Source of the DNA: Syntrophomonadaceae bacterium
Lineage (GTDB): Bacteria > Bacillota > Dethiobacteria > DTU022
Length of the DNA: 17,295 nt
Assembly (NCBI GenBank): GCA_003553305.1
Contig: PWEB01000296.1
Coordinates: forward strand, 1-17,295
Reading direction: 5' to 3'
Numbering within the stretch: the stretch's first letter is position 1; each line of letters begins with the position of its first letter. The translations under genes were made by a program, and so were the position numbers. Below the pieces are notes generated by a model. The model ran no database searches. It was not told the DNA's origin and saw nothing but the letters and a program-made list of their open reading frames with translations. Below are positions 7,068 to 14,570 of the stretch, in pieces.

Positions 7068-7601
7068 TTAGTAAGGAAACAGTATAAGTCCTAAGACGGC
7101 GCCGGCTGCGATGAAGTAAAGAGGACTGATTTTAGTCAGCACGCTGCCAATCAGCAGTGCAGCAAATATTAAAGCACTGGGCAGATCAATGACTGCTGAC
7201 TGTCCCAGTGTGAAAGAAGCTAGAAGAATCAAAGCGATCAACCCTGAACGCAGCCCATTCAGAAAGCTTGTAGCACTGGGATTCTGAATAACTCTCATCA
7301 GAAGGCGTGAAAAAAGGAGGATGAGGATCAATGATGGAGAGATAACACCGAGTGTAGCAAACATTGATCCGGGCAGTCCGCCCGTAGTATAACCGATAAA
7401 AGTTGCAGCATTGATCGATACCGGCCCGGGCGTCATCTCAGCAACAGCGATAATATCAAGAAATTCAGAACTGTTCATCCAGCCGTGGACAGTTATTACT
7501 TCTGCTTCCATTAAAGGAATCATCGCATACCCTCCACCAATCGTAAACAGGCCGATTCTAAAAAAAGACATGAACAGGGAAAAGAGGAGGGCAATTTCCA
7601 T
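7068..7601 (-). CDS. CHR-family (chromate transporter) half-size membrane protein, second copy
   Basis: A 177-residue membrane protein with a single CHR domain: FFRIGLFTIGGGYAMIPLME (13-32) and AEMTPGPVSINAATFIGY (54-71) are the conserved CHR segments. They are followed by several hydrophobic helices, among them a stretch around 80-97 and a C-terminal pair. Half-size CHR proteins usually occur as adjacent pairs thought to act together as one full-length transporter. It overlaps the preceding CHR gene by one base (TAATG), which indicates coupled translation and a likely heteromeric partner. Family members export chromate in bacteria where tested; the substrate here is unknown. In an anaerobe next to a Mo/W operon another oxyanion is conceivable, which is inference. 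Confidence 0.88.
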   Translation of the reverse strand: MEIALLFSLFMSFFRIGLFTIGGGYAMIPLMEAEVITVHGWMNSSEFLDIIAVAEMTPGPVSINAATFIGYTTGGLPGSMFATLGVISPSLILILLFSRLLMRVIQNPSATSFLNGLRSGLIALILLASFTLGQSAVIDLPSALIFAALLIGSVLTKISPLYFIAAGAVLGLILFPY

Positions 7602-8173
7602 TACTGTTTACACGCTCCTTTGCAGACCACTAACCCCGCCAGACCACCGATCAACAGGATGAGGATCGGGGGAATACCGGTAATAATTGCTGTGACCAGA
7701 AGCACAGCGCAAAGGATGATTCCATTCCAGCCATGCAGTATGGGGCGGCCCATCTTGATCGCAGCAGTGGCGATTAAAGCCACAACAGCCGGTCTGATTC
7801 CGTAAAAGACAGCTTCCATGTAAATATTGTCCCTGATTAAAGGGTATAGATAAGCAGCGATAGTAAGCAGGATTAGAAAAGAAGGGATCGTTACTCCCAT
7901 GGCAGCAGTAATACCGCCCAGCGTTCCGCGCAATCGAACCCCGATTTGGATTGAGCTGTTCAGGGCAAGTTGACCGGGCATGCCCTGGGTTATAATCAGG
8001 ATATCAGAGAAGACGGTATCATTGACCCATTTCCGGTTTTCAACTATTTCGCGCTTAATAACAGGTAGAATGGCATATCCGCCGCCGAAAGTAAAGGCGC
8101 CAATTTTAAGGAAGGTCACTAAAATTGTCCAGAGTGATAAAGAATTACTTGTTTCAATTTCCTGGTTCTGCAA
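7601..8173 (-). CDS. CHR-family (chromate transporter) half-size membrane protein, first copy
   Basis: A 190-residue membrane protein with one CHR domain: FLKIGAFTFGGGYAILPVIK (21-40) and QGMPGQLALNSSIQIG (63-78). The second motif departs from the PGPxSINAAT seen in its partner, reading MPGQLALNSS, so the two halves are diverged rather than recent duplicates. Hydrophobic helices follow around 86-110, 128-140 and 150-185. The predicted start is TTG at 8173, with GAGG 8 bases upstream; no better start is visible nearby. It lies 23 bases downstream of marR and overlaps the second CHR gene by one base, so the three form an operon. MarR-type control is implied by position. Confidence 0.87.
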   Translation of the reverse strand: MQNQEIETSNSLSLWTILVTFLKIGAFTFGGGYAILPVIKREIVENRKWVNDTVFSDILIITQGMPGQLALNSSIQIGVRLRGTLGGITAAMGVTIPSFLILLTIAAYLYPLIRDNIYMEAVFYGIRPAVVALIATAAIKMGRPILHGWNGIILCAVLLVTAIITGIPPILILLIGGLAGLVVCKGACKQ

Positions 8174-8196
8174 AAATGATGCCTCACTTCCCTTTA

Positions 8197-8697
8197 TTAT
8201 TCTGGCTCTGAGTGGTTATCATTCTCTTTTGGGGAGGCGGGTTTTTCGTGTTCTTCAAAAACACGCATTACTGCTTGCAGGGAAATGATCAGGTTTTCTC
8301 TTTCCATCGGATCAAGGCGTTGAGCGAGATTGTTAAAGCGGAATGAACGTCTATCAAAAACCAGTCGCGATAACTGCCTTCCGTAGGCGGTTAGAGATAC
8401 CCGCACTACCCGGCGGTCTTTATCATCTCCACGTCGTTTGACCAGGTTTAAGTTAACCAGGCGGTTAACCAGGCGGGTAGCCGCACTTTCAGCGAGGTAG
8501 ATTTCAGAGCTGAGTTTACCCATGGTCAGGCTGTCATGAAAGTATAAGACCAGCAGTGCATTAATCTGGCTGGGAGTAATGCCTAATCCGGTAAGCTCAC
8601 GGCTTTCTTCGGCATTCAGAGAATGCATTAGTTTGGGGAAAATAACCTGGATTGCAGAGGTGAATTTATCAATTTCCCGGTATTCACTACTCATCAT
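8197..8697 (-). CDS. MarR-family transcriptional regulator
   Basis: A 166-residue protein with a winged-helix core of the MarR family. The region GITPSQINALLVLYFHD then LTMGKLSSEIYLAESAATRL looks like the DNA-recognition helix-turn-helix. KRRGDDKDRRVVRVSLTAYG is the wing, whose D-x-R-RxxxVxLT pattern is typical of the family. MarR proteins bind palindromic operators as dimers and are often released by a small ligand. Starts: ATG at 8697 or 8694; AAGGAG (8704-8709) suits both. It is the first gene of a three-gene operon with the two CHR genes and is divergent from the AmmeMemoRadiSam operon. It is therefore the obvious candidate to bind the intergenic inverted repeat. The ligand is unknown. 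Confidence 0.9.
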   Translation of the reverse strand: MMSSEYREIDKFTSAIQVIFPKLMHSLNAEESRELTGLGITPSQINALLVLYFHDSLTMGKLSSEIYLAESAATRLVNRLVNLNLVKRRGDDKDRRVVRVSLTAYGRQLSRLVFDRRSFRFNNLAQRLDPMERENLIISLQAVMRVFEEHEKPASPKENDNHSEPE

Positions 8698-8724
8698 GAT
8701 TGCTCCTTAGTTTTGCCTGTTAAT

Positions 8725-8753
8725 AGGGTAGGCTAGATGCATAAATATGTCAA
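8725..8753 (-). promoter_or_regulatory. Predicted promoter of the marR-CHR operon
   Basis: A perfect -35 TTGACA (8753-8748, minus strand) and a poor -10 TACCCT (8730-8725), 17 bases apart, about 28 bases upstream of the marR start. The -35 is convincing and the -10 weak, as is common for regulated promoters; a different -10 could be used. Confidence 0.45.
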
Positions 8754-8773
8754 GTTTCTTTTTCGCTTAATAA

Positions 8774-8802
8774 TTGTCCGCTACTGTACTATTTGGTATA
8801 CT
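8774..8802 (+). promoter_or_regulatory. Predicted promoter of the AmmeMemoRadiSam operon
   Basis: -35 TTGTCC (8774-8779) and -10 TATACT (8797-8802) with exactly 17 bases between, on the plus strand. Transcription would begin near 8809, about 80 bases before the chosen MEMO-like start. The -10 lies inside the 8787-8811 inverted repeat, so a protein bound there would block the promoter. Confidence 0.55.
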
Positions 8803-8811
8803 AAAATAGTA
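8787..8811. repeat. 25-bp inverted repeat, candidate operator
   Basis: Perfect 8-bp arms TACTATTT (8787-8794) and AAATAGTA (8804-8811) around a 9-bp spacer, GGTATACTA. The repeat covers the -10 of the plus-strand promoter and sits between the divergent marR and MEMO-like genes. The size and symmetry fit a dimeric regulator such as MarR; that link is inference from position. Confidence 0.55.
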
Positions 8812-8890
8812 GGAACCTTTAATAAGCTGAAGTTTAAACTGCCCCACTATGAATTCTGTTCAGATTATCGGACTTAAGGAAGGTTGTGTT

Positions 8891-9760
8891 TTGTTTATGC
8901 TATCGATGATTGGTTTCGCGCCCCATCCTCCGATTATTATTCCTGAGATCGGGCGTGGTGAGCTCAGCAAAGTTATGAAAACGGTCGATGGAATGAAAAC
9001 ACTGGGCAGCCGCATCAAAGATGTGCAGCCTGACTTGCTGGTCATTATTACTCCACACGGCCCTGTTATGCAGGAAGGGCCTGCTGTGTTGACCCATGAG
9101 CAATTGAGCGGTGATTTCGGGCAGTTTGGATTTTCCAATATTCAGGTTAAGATGCGCACTGATCAGCAGCTTGTTGACTTGTTGGTTGAAGAGACCTCCT
9201 TTGGGAGCCAGAGCGGGTCGATTAAGCCGGTTTTGCTGGGTGAAAATGATAGCCGCCTGCGCGGAGGAAAAACTCTTGACCACGGAGCCGCAGTCCCCCT
9301 GTATTATTTGCAGGAAAGCGGTGTGGCAGTTCCGGGAGTCCATATAACAATCGGGCTTCAACCTTATCAGGAGCTCTATCAGTTTGGCAGAGCACTGAAG
9401 CAGGCAGTTGACAAGCGGGGTTCTTCCACCGCAGTTATAGCCAGTGGCGACCTTTCACACCGCCTGACACCGGGTGCGCCGGCGGGGTTCAGCTCCCGGG
9501 GGACTGAATTTGATCAACTCCTGGTGGATCTTGTCAGGGAAGGTCGGGTTGAAGATATTTTAAATATTGACCAGGGCCTGGTTGAAGAAGCCGCTGAATG
9601 TGGTTTGCGTTCTTTCGTGATTGCTTTGGGCATGCTTGATGGATTAGAGTTCAAGCCTGAGGTTATATCTTATGAAGGCCCTTTTGGAGTAGGTTACCTG
9701 GTTGCCGCTCTCCATCCGGATCAGGGTAAAACTTCTGTCTATCAGGATAAGGGGGGCTGA
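8891..9760 (+). CDS. AmmeMemoRadiSam system MEMO-like protein (class III extradiol dioxygenase fold)
   Basis: A protein of about 290 residues from the MEMO / class III extradiol dioxygenase LigB superfamily. Likely metal-site histidines lie in FAPHPP (H12 from this start), TPHGP (H56) and the SGDLSHRL segment; the family fold is kept. Such proteins in this gene neighbourhood have no agreed enzymatic reaction. Start choice is uncertain: the frame is open from an ATG at 8849, but that has no ribosome binding site. AAGGAAGG at 8876-8883 serves a TTG at 8891 (7-base spacing), and ATG at 8897 or 8906 also begins near the family N-terminus. It is followed 3 bases later by the AMMECR1 gene and then the radical SAM gene, the characteristic trio. 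Confidence 0.87.
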   Translation: MFMLSMIGFAPHPPIIIPEIGRGELSKVMKTVDGMKTLGSRIKDVQPDLLVIITPHGPVMQEGPAVLTHEQLSGDFGQFGFSNIQVKMRTDQQLVDLLVEETSFGSQSGSIKPVLLGENDSRLRGGKTLDHGAAVPLYYLQESGVAVPGVHITIGLQPYQELYQFGRALKQAVDKRGSSTAVIASGDLSHRLTPGAPAGFSSRGTEFDQLLVDLVREGRVEDILNIDQGLVEEAAECGLRSFVIALGMLDGLEFKPEVISYEGPFGVGYLVAALHPDQGKTSVYQDKGG

Positions 9761-9763
9761 ATA

Positions 9764-10303
9764 ATGACTACTTCGGAACCGGGTTTAAACCCGGCAGTTT
9801 TGGCACGGCAAGTCCTGGAATGCTATCTTGAGAATGGTAATATGCCCCAACTTCCTGATCCTCTGCCACCGGAATATGGAATGCGATCCGGAGTTTTCGT
9901 TTCCTTAAAAAAAAGAGGAGGAGTACTGCGGGGATGTATTGGCACTTTTGAACCGGCGCGGAACAATTTGGCTGAAGAGATTGCAGTTAATGCGGTTAGC
10001 GCTGCAGTAAGGGATCCGCGGTTTCCCCCGGTTAGCAAAGCGGAGCTTTCTGAATTGAACATTTCAGTTGATATTCTCGGACCAATTGAAAAGGTCAACA
10101 GCAAAGATGAACTCGATCCCGGGAAATACGGGATCATGGTGCGCAGTGGTTCACGCAGTGGCCTGCTGCTCCCCGATCTTGAAGGGGTGGACAGAGTTGA
10201 TCAACAGATTGATATTTCCAAACGTAAAGCCGGTATAGGTCCCGGCGAAAAGGTTGAACTATTTCGGTTTAAAGTGACTCGTTATGGAGAAGAGGAAAGG
10301 TAA
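9764..10303 (+). CDS. AMMECR1 domain protein, AmmeMemoRadiSam system
   Basis: A 179-residue single-domain AMMECR1 protein. The invariant LRGCIGT (55-61) and RDPRFPPV (83-90) segments are present, as is the C-terminal region GLLLPDLEGVD. The exposed cysteine of LRGCIGT is strongly conserved in the family, and its role is unknown. The ATG at 9764 follows AAGGGGGGCTGAATA, giving a purine-rich binding site, and begins 3 bases after the MEMO-like stop, consistent with coupled translation. AMMECR1 is a conserved protein named from a human X-linked gene; no reaction is established for bacterial members as far as I know. The operon context is the main clue to its partners. Confidence 0.92.
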   Translation: MTTSEPGLNPAVLARQVLECYLENGNMPQLPDPLPPEYGMRSGVFVSLKKRGGVLRGCIGTFEPARNNLAEEIAVNAVSAAVRDPRFPPVSKAELSELNISVDILGPIEKVNSKDELDPGKYGIMVRSGSRSGLLLPDLEGVDRVDQQIDISKRKAGIGPGEKVELFRFKVTRYGEEER

Positions 10304-10343
10304 ATGAATAATAGTAGGAAATCCTCTTAAGGAGGGTTGAAAT

Positions 10344-11345
10344 TTGGAACAGGCCCGGTTTTATGAACAAGAGCAAGATAAGATCCGCTGTCTGCTTTGT
10401 CCCCGGGAATGTTTGTTGGATGAAGGCAAATTAGGGACATGCGGTGTACGGCGGGTTCAGGGCGGTAAACTTTACACAACCAACTACGGGCGCCTGGCAG
10501 CAGCTAATCACGATCCGATTGAGAAAAAGCCTCTTTACCATTTTTTCCCTGGGCGCCCGATACTTTCAATTGGCACTTTTGGCTGCAATCTGCTCTGTTC
10601 TTTTTGCCAAAATTGGAGTTTGTCGCGAGGCACCCCGGATCAGGTTGCAGAAAAAGTTAAACCTGCAGATGTGCTTAAAATGCTGCAGCGAAAAGGGGGG
10701 CCGGAAAAAGCCCTTGGGGTTGCTTACACTTACAATGAACCGATGATCTGGTATGAGTTTGTTTATGATACGGCTCGCCTGCTTCATGAGCATGGTTATA
10801 AAAATGTGCTGGTTACCAATGGCTACATCAATGCTCAACCGTTAGAAGAATTGCTGCCTTATATTGATGCGATGAATATTGACGTTAAAGCATATAATGA
10901 TTCGTTTTACCAGCAGTCCTGTCATGGCTCAAGAAAGCCGGTGTTGGAAACAGTTGAAGCAGCTGTAAAGCAATGTCATGTTGAGGTAACCTGCCTGCTG
11001 ATCCCCTCTCTTAATGATAGCATTGAAGAACAGATGGAACTCGCTAAATGGCTTGGTGGATTAAACCAGGACCTGGTTTTGCACTACTCTCGCTATTTTC
11101 CGCAATATAAGCTTGATTTGCCTCCCACTTCACCGCAGCTAATGGTAGAAGTGCGGGAAGCAGCTCAAAAGTACCTGCGCTATGTTTTTTTGGGTAATAT
11201 TGATTTGCCGGGTTCATCGGATACTATTTGTCCGCATTGCGGCAACCTTTTAATTGCTCGCAGCATTTACCAGGTAAGCCTGACCGGTCTTGATGGGGTG
11301 CGCTGTAATAATTGCTACAACAGGATTAGTATAGTTGTGTCTTGA
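10344..11345 (+). CDS. AmmeMemoRadiSam system radical SAM enzyme
   Basis: A 333-residue radical SAM protein. The SAM cluster motif is CNLLCSFC (C81, C85, C88) in a PflA-activase-like arrangement, SIGTFGCNLLCSFCQNWSLS. N-terminal cysteines CLLCPREC (C16, C19, C23) plus C33 form a further cluster or metal site, as in related activases. The C-terminus carries CPHC (C296, C299) and CNNC (C321, C324), a zinc-ribbon-like site. Start is TTG at 10344, with AAGGAGG (10329-10335) 8 bases upstream, a strong match. It is the third gene of the trio, 40 bases after AMMECR1. The modification it performs is not known; a modification of one of its two neighbours is a plausible guess. Confidence 0.92.
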   Translation: MEQARFYEQEQDKIRCLLCPRECLLDEGKLGTCGVRRVQGGKLYTTNYGRLAAANHDPIEKKPLYHFFPGRPILSIGTFGCNLLCSFCQNWSLSRGTPDQVAEKVKPADVLKMLQRKGGPEKALGVAYTYNEPMIWYEFVYDTARLLHEHGYKNVLVTNGYINAQPLEELLPYIDAMNIDVKAYNDSFYQQSCHGSRKPVLETVEAAVKQCHVEVTCLLIPSLNDSIEEQMELAKWLGGLNQDLVLHYSRYFPQYKLDLPPTSPQLMVEVREAAQKYLRYVFLGNIDLPGSSDTICPHCGNLLIARSIYQVSLTGLDGVRCNNCYNRISIVVS

Positions 11346-11531
11346 GGTGTGATAAAGAGCGACAAGCTGGATAATAGATTTATGGAAATAGCTTACATTT
11401 AAAGCCTGATCAGTTCATCTTTATAGCGTCAACTTTTTCAGTCGGTTGCAGGTATTTAGGCCGTAGATAACGAACTTAAAACTAGGGATTATATTTTTTA
11501 TTTCATCTGAATAAGGCGGGGTCAAAAGACA
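11346..11531. other. Intergenic region before cdaA, no clear terminator or promoter
   Basis: 186 bases with no convincing terminator hairpin, tRNA or complete promoter. CTGATCAG at 11409 is a short palindrome likely to be chance. TTGCAG (11446-11451) has no matching -10 at a normal distance. Read-through from the radical SAM gene into cdaA cannot be excluded. Confidence 0.4.
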
Positions 11532-12365
11532 GTGGCCATTATGGAACGTATTTTTGCAGCAATTCTTCAGGTAAATGTTGAGTGGCGAGACATAGCGGAT
11601 ATCATTATTATGAGTTATGTTTTTTACCGACTGATCCTGATTATTCGTGGGACCCGGGCGGAGCAATTAGTTAAAGGACTTATTGTTTTACTCCTGGCCC
11701 TGGTTATCAGCGAGCAAGTTGGTTTTGCTGGTCTAAACTGGATATTGAGCCAGACCATGATTATTGGTTTGATTGCTATTCCAATCATTTTTCAACCTGA
11801 ATTGCGCCGGGCCCTGGAACAGCTTGGCCGCGGTAAAATATTTAAAAGCACTTATTGGAGTTGGAGCACCCAGGATTTTGAAAGAATGCTTGATGAGTTA
11901 ACCAAGGCCATCCCTGTCCTGGTTAAGAGGCGGATTGGGGCTTTGATTGTGATAGAACGTTCCACCGGCCTGAAGGACTGGGTGGAAACCGGGATCGCTG
12001 TTAATGGTGTTGTGACTGCCGAGCTGCTGGTGAATCTCTTCTTCCCCCGCAGTCCCTTGCATGATGGGGCTTTGATTATCAGGGGTGACCAGATCATCGC
12101 CGCCGGTTGTTACCTTCCGCTTACTGAAGATGCGGGCTTAAGTAAAGAAATGGGTACCAGGCACCGGGCCGGGATTGGCATAACAGAGCATTCAGATGCG
12201 GTAGCTATAATAGTATCAGAAGAAACCGGTATCATATCAATTGCCCATGATGGGGTGTTAACCCGTTATCTTGATGAGAAAAAACTGCGCAAAATGCTAA
12301 CCGAACTATGCAAGCCTGAGCGTAGTGATAGTTTTAACTTGTGGTCATGGAGGAGTAATAAGTAG
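11532..12365 (+). CDS. cdaA: Diadenylate cyclase CdaA (DacA)
   Basis: A membrane-bound enzyme that makes c-di-AMP from two ATP; 277 residues, the standard length. The N-terminal hydrophobic segments (about 21-39, 46-62 and 74-87) anchor it. The DAC domain (about 100-245) has the catalytic LHDGALII (D178-G179-A180) and the RHR motif in GTRHRAGIG (R210-H211-R212), both required for activity in known cyclases. The start is GTG at 11532 or ATG at 11541; AAGGCGGG upstream favours the GTG, but neither is ideal. It begins the cdaA-cdaR-glmM set, whose products interact in other Firmicutes. c-di-AMP here probably controls potassium/osmolyte homeostasis, by family knowledge. Confidence 0.96.
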   Translation: MAIMERIFAAILQVNVEWRDIADIIIMSYVFYRLILIIRGTRAEQLVKGLIVLLLALVISEQVGFAGLNWILSQTMIIGLIAIPIIFQPELRRALEQLGRGKIFKSTYWSWSTQDFERMLDELTKAIPVLVKRRIGALIVIERSTGLKDWVETGIAVNGVVTAELLVNLFFPRSPLHDGALIIRGDQIIAAGCYLPLTEDAGLSKEMGTRHRAGIGITEHSDAVAIIVSEETGIISIAHDGVLTRYLDEKKLRKMLTELCKPERSDSFNLWSWRSNK

Positions 12366-12367
12366 AG

Positions 12368-13075
12368 ATGGAGAAATTCCTGCGTAGTAATAATTTTGCT
12401 CGCATATTGGCTTTTTCCCTGGCTATCATTCTATGGCTTTATGTACACGGTGATGAATTTATTCGGACCACACCGGACCAGGAAACATTTGAAGATGTGC
12501 CTTTGCAGGTTGAGAATCTGAACCAGGATTATATATTGACTGAAATACCGGCTACAGTGGATCTGACCCTGGAAGGCCTTCCCGAAAACTTTGAAGATCT
12601 GGCCACTCAGGAGATAGAGGCTTTTGTTGATCTCACAGATAAAGAACCGGGAATTCACCTGGTCAGGGTTCGGGGACGACCACCGCGTGGGTTGAGCCTG
12701 GTTTCATTAGAACCGGACCAAGTTAGAGTTGAGATAGAAGAATATATTACCGGGGGATTTCCTTTGGAAATTGATATTGTTGGTGAACCGGCTGAAAACT
12801 GGGAGCTTATAGAATACACAATCGAACCGGAAGAAGTTTTTGTGGGAGCTCCTCAGTCTGTTTTTGATCAAATTGAAAAGGTTGTTGTTGGAATCGACAT
12901 AGCCGGCATGCGATTTTTTGATAGAATTAATACGGAGCCAGTTGCTTTTGACGAGGATGAAATGCCAATTTATGATGATATACTGACTGATCCGGAACAG
13001 GTTACAGTCAGGCTTGATTTTGAACGCTTAGATGAGCCCGAACCCGAGGAATCGGAAGAAGAAGATGGAGGATGA
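12368..13075 (+). CDS. cdaR: YbbR-domain protein CdaR, short form
   Basis: A 235-residue membrane-anchored regulator of CdaA. One N-terminal transmembrane helix (about residues 10-27, AFSLAIILWLYVHG) is followed by roughly two YbbR-like beta-rich repeats (about 40-125 and 130-215), then a highly acidic tail (EPEPEESEEEDGG). In Bacillus-type CdaR there are three to four YbbR repeats and the protein is longer, so this is a reduced form. It starts 2 bases after the cdaA stop, with GGAGTAATAAGTAG as the binding region. Directly following cdaA and preceding glmM fits the conserved cdaA-cdaR-glmM order. A frameshift or deletion cannot be ruled out but the reading frame is clean. Confidence 0.9.
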   Translation: MEKFLRSNNFARILAFSLAIILWLYVHGDEFIRTTPDQETFEDVPLQVENLNQDYILTEIPATVDLTLEGLPENFEDLATQEIEAFVDLTDKEPGIHLVRVRGRPPRGLSLVSLEPDQVRVEIEEYITGGFPLEIDIVGEPAENWELIEYTIEPEEVFVGAPQSVFDQIEKVVVGIDIAGMRFFDRINTEPVAFDEDEMPIYDDILTDPEQVTVRLDFERLDEPEPEESEEEDGG

Positions 13076-13181
13076 AGAAAATGGGGGAGGAGCTTGAAAT
13101 TTAGCAGTGTCAAGGCTTCTGTTGGTAGGCCCAACCAGGTCGGTTTAAATACTAATTAAATGTTTTTAAGGAGGTTTTTTA
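13076..13181. other. 106-base gap between cdaR and glmM, holding one possible 21-residue ORF
   Basis: A TTG at 13094 preceded by GGGGGAGGAG opens a 21-codon frame (peptide MKFSSVKASVGRPNQVGLNT then N) ending at TAA 13157-13159. The binding site is only 1 to 3 bases from the TTG, which is too close. No known peptide was recognised and no terminator or promoter stands out. It is probably not a gene. Confidence 0.25.
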
Positions 13182-14522
13182 TTGGGAAAATTATTTGGTA
13201 CTGACGGAATCAGGGGAGTAGCTAACCGTGATTTAACCCCTGAGTTAGCTTACAGGATTGGACGGATTGCAGCCTGGTTGTTAAGTGGCAATCAAGAACA
13301 ACCCCTTTTTCTGATTGGACGTGACACTCGTCTTTCAGGTTCCATGCTGGAAGGTTCACTTACAGCAGGGATTAACTCGGTAGGTGGGCAGGTTCGTCTT
13401 TTAGGAATTATATCAACTCCGGCGGTGGCCTATCTGACAAAACACCTGCAGGCGGTTGCGGGTGTTGTAATTTCTGCTTCGCATAATCCCATTGAAGACA
13501 ATGGTTTAAAAATATTTTGTGGTAACGGCTTTAAACTGCCTGACGCTCTTGAAGAGGAGATTGAAAAATATTATTTTCAGGAATCAGATGATTTGCCCCG
13601 GCCGTTAGGATCAAAACTTGGTCAGACTTTTAAAGACGGGGATGCCCTGGAAGAGTATACAGCTCACTTAAAAGCATGTTCCACTTCACTGCAAGGGTTG
13701 GATCTAGTGATTGATTGTGCTCATGGAGCAGCCTGCAGGGTGGCCGGAGAACTTTTAGAGAATCTTGGTGCAAAGGTGAAGATGCTTCATGATGATCCTG
13801 ACGGCAGCCGGATTAATGTTAATTGCGGAGCCACCGATATTACTGATCTTCAAAAAGAAGTTCTCAAGAGTAATACTTCTATCGGCCTAGCTTTTGATGG
13901 CGATGCTGACCGGTTAATTGCCGTCGATGAAAAGGGTAATGAAGTTGATGGGGATGCGATAATGGCAATCTGTGCTGTTGACATGGCAAAAAAGGGCCTG
14001 CTTAAAAAAAATACATTGGTATCTACAGTAATGAGTAATGGCGGCTTAGATATTCTGGCCGAGAAGCATGGGTTAAAAGTGATCCGCACCAAAGTGGGAG
14101 ATCGCTATGTCCTTGAAAAAATGGTGGAAGGTGGTTATACACTGGGTGGAGAACAGTCCGGGCATATTATTTTTGCTGAACATGCCACGACCGGAGATGG
14201 CTTACTGACTGCCCTACAGCTGCTAAAGATTGTTCAGGAGAATCAGCAGCCCCTTTCCGAATTGTCCTCCCATCTGGTTCGCCTGCCGCAGGTTTTGGTG
14301 AATCAAAAAGTGGGGACCAGTGAGGGTTGGTCCTATAACCCGCGCATTAAAGAGGCCATCCAAAAAATCGAACAAGATCTGGGGCAACATGGCCGAATCC
14401 TGGTCCGTCCATCCGGAACCGAGGCTAAAATAAGGGTCATGCTGGAAGCGCCCTTGGACAAGGAAACCCTCAATCAATATGCGCACTCCCTGGCAGAAAT
14501 AATTGCCAAAGAGCAGTCCTGA
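13182..14522 (+). CDS. glmM: Phosphoglucosamine mutase GlmM
   Basis: A phosphohexomutase that converts glucosamine-6-phosphate to glucosamine-1-phosphate for UDP-GlcNAc; 446 residues, standard length. The N-terminus begins FGTDGIRG (5-12). The active-site serine is in VVISASHNPIEDNG (95-108; S100, the phosphorylated residue). The metal-binding loop is FDGDADR (238-244), the sugar-binding loop GGEQSGH is present, and RPSGTEAKIRV is the C-terminal phosphate-binding segment. The start is TTG at 13182, with AAGGAGG (13168-13174) 7 bases upstream; the family begins exactly there. The gene follows cdaR and precedes glmS, so two consecutive steps of amino sugar synthesis lie next to the c-di-AMP genes. 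GlmM is known to inhibit CdaA in some Firmicutes. Confidence 0.96.
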   Translation: MGKLFGTDGIRGVANRDLTPELAYRIGRIAAWLLSGNQEQPLFLIGRDTRLSGSMLEGSLTAGINSVGGQVRLLGIISTPAVAYLTKHLQAVAGVVISASHNPIEDNGLKIFCGNGFKLPDALEEEIEKYYFQESDDLPRPLGSKLGQTFKDGDALEEYTAHLKACSTSLQGLDLVIDCAHGAACRVAGELLENLGAKVKMLHDDPDGSRINVNCGATDITDLQKEVLKSNTSIGLAFDGDADRLIAVDEKGNEVDGDAIMAICAVDMAKKGLLKKNTLVSTVMSNGGLDILAEKHGLKVIRTKVGDRYVLEKMVEGGYTLGGEQSGHIIFAEHATTGDGLLTALQLLKIVQENQQPLSELSSHLVRLPQVLVNQKVGTSEGWSYNPRIKEAIQKIEQDLGQHGRILVRPSGTEAKIRVMLEAPLDKETLNQYAHSLAEIIAKEQS

Positions 14523-14570
14523 CCGATCAATCAAAATAGTAAGGCACTATCTATAAACGGGGGTTAATTT

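Noticed and set aside
9779..9794. 16-bp perfect palindrome CCGGGTTTAAACCCGG in the start of the AMMECR1 gene
   Set aside because: A palindrome of this length has a fair chance (about 0.26 expected per window of this size) of arising randomly, and it encodes ordinary protein sequence.
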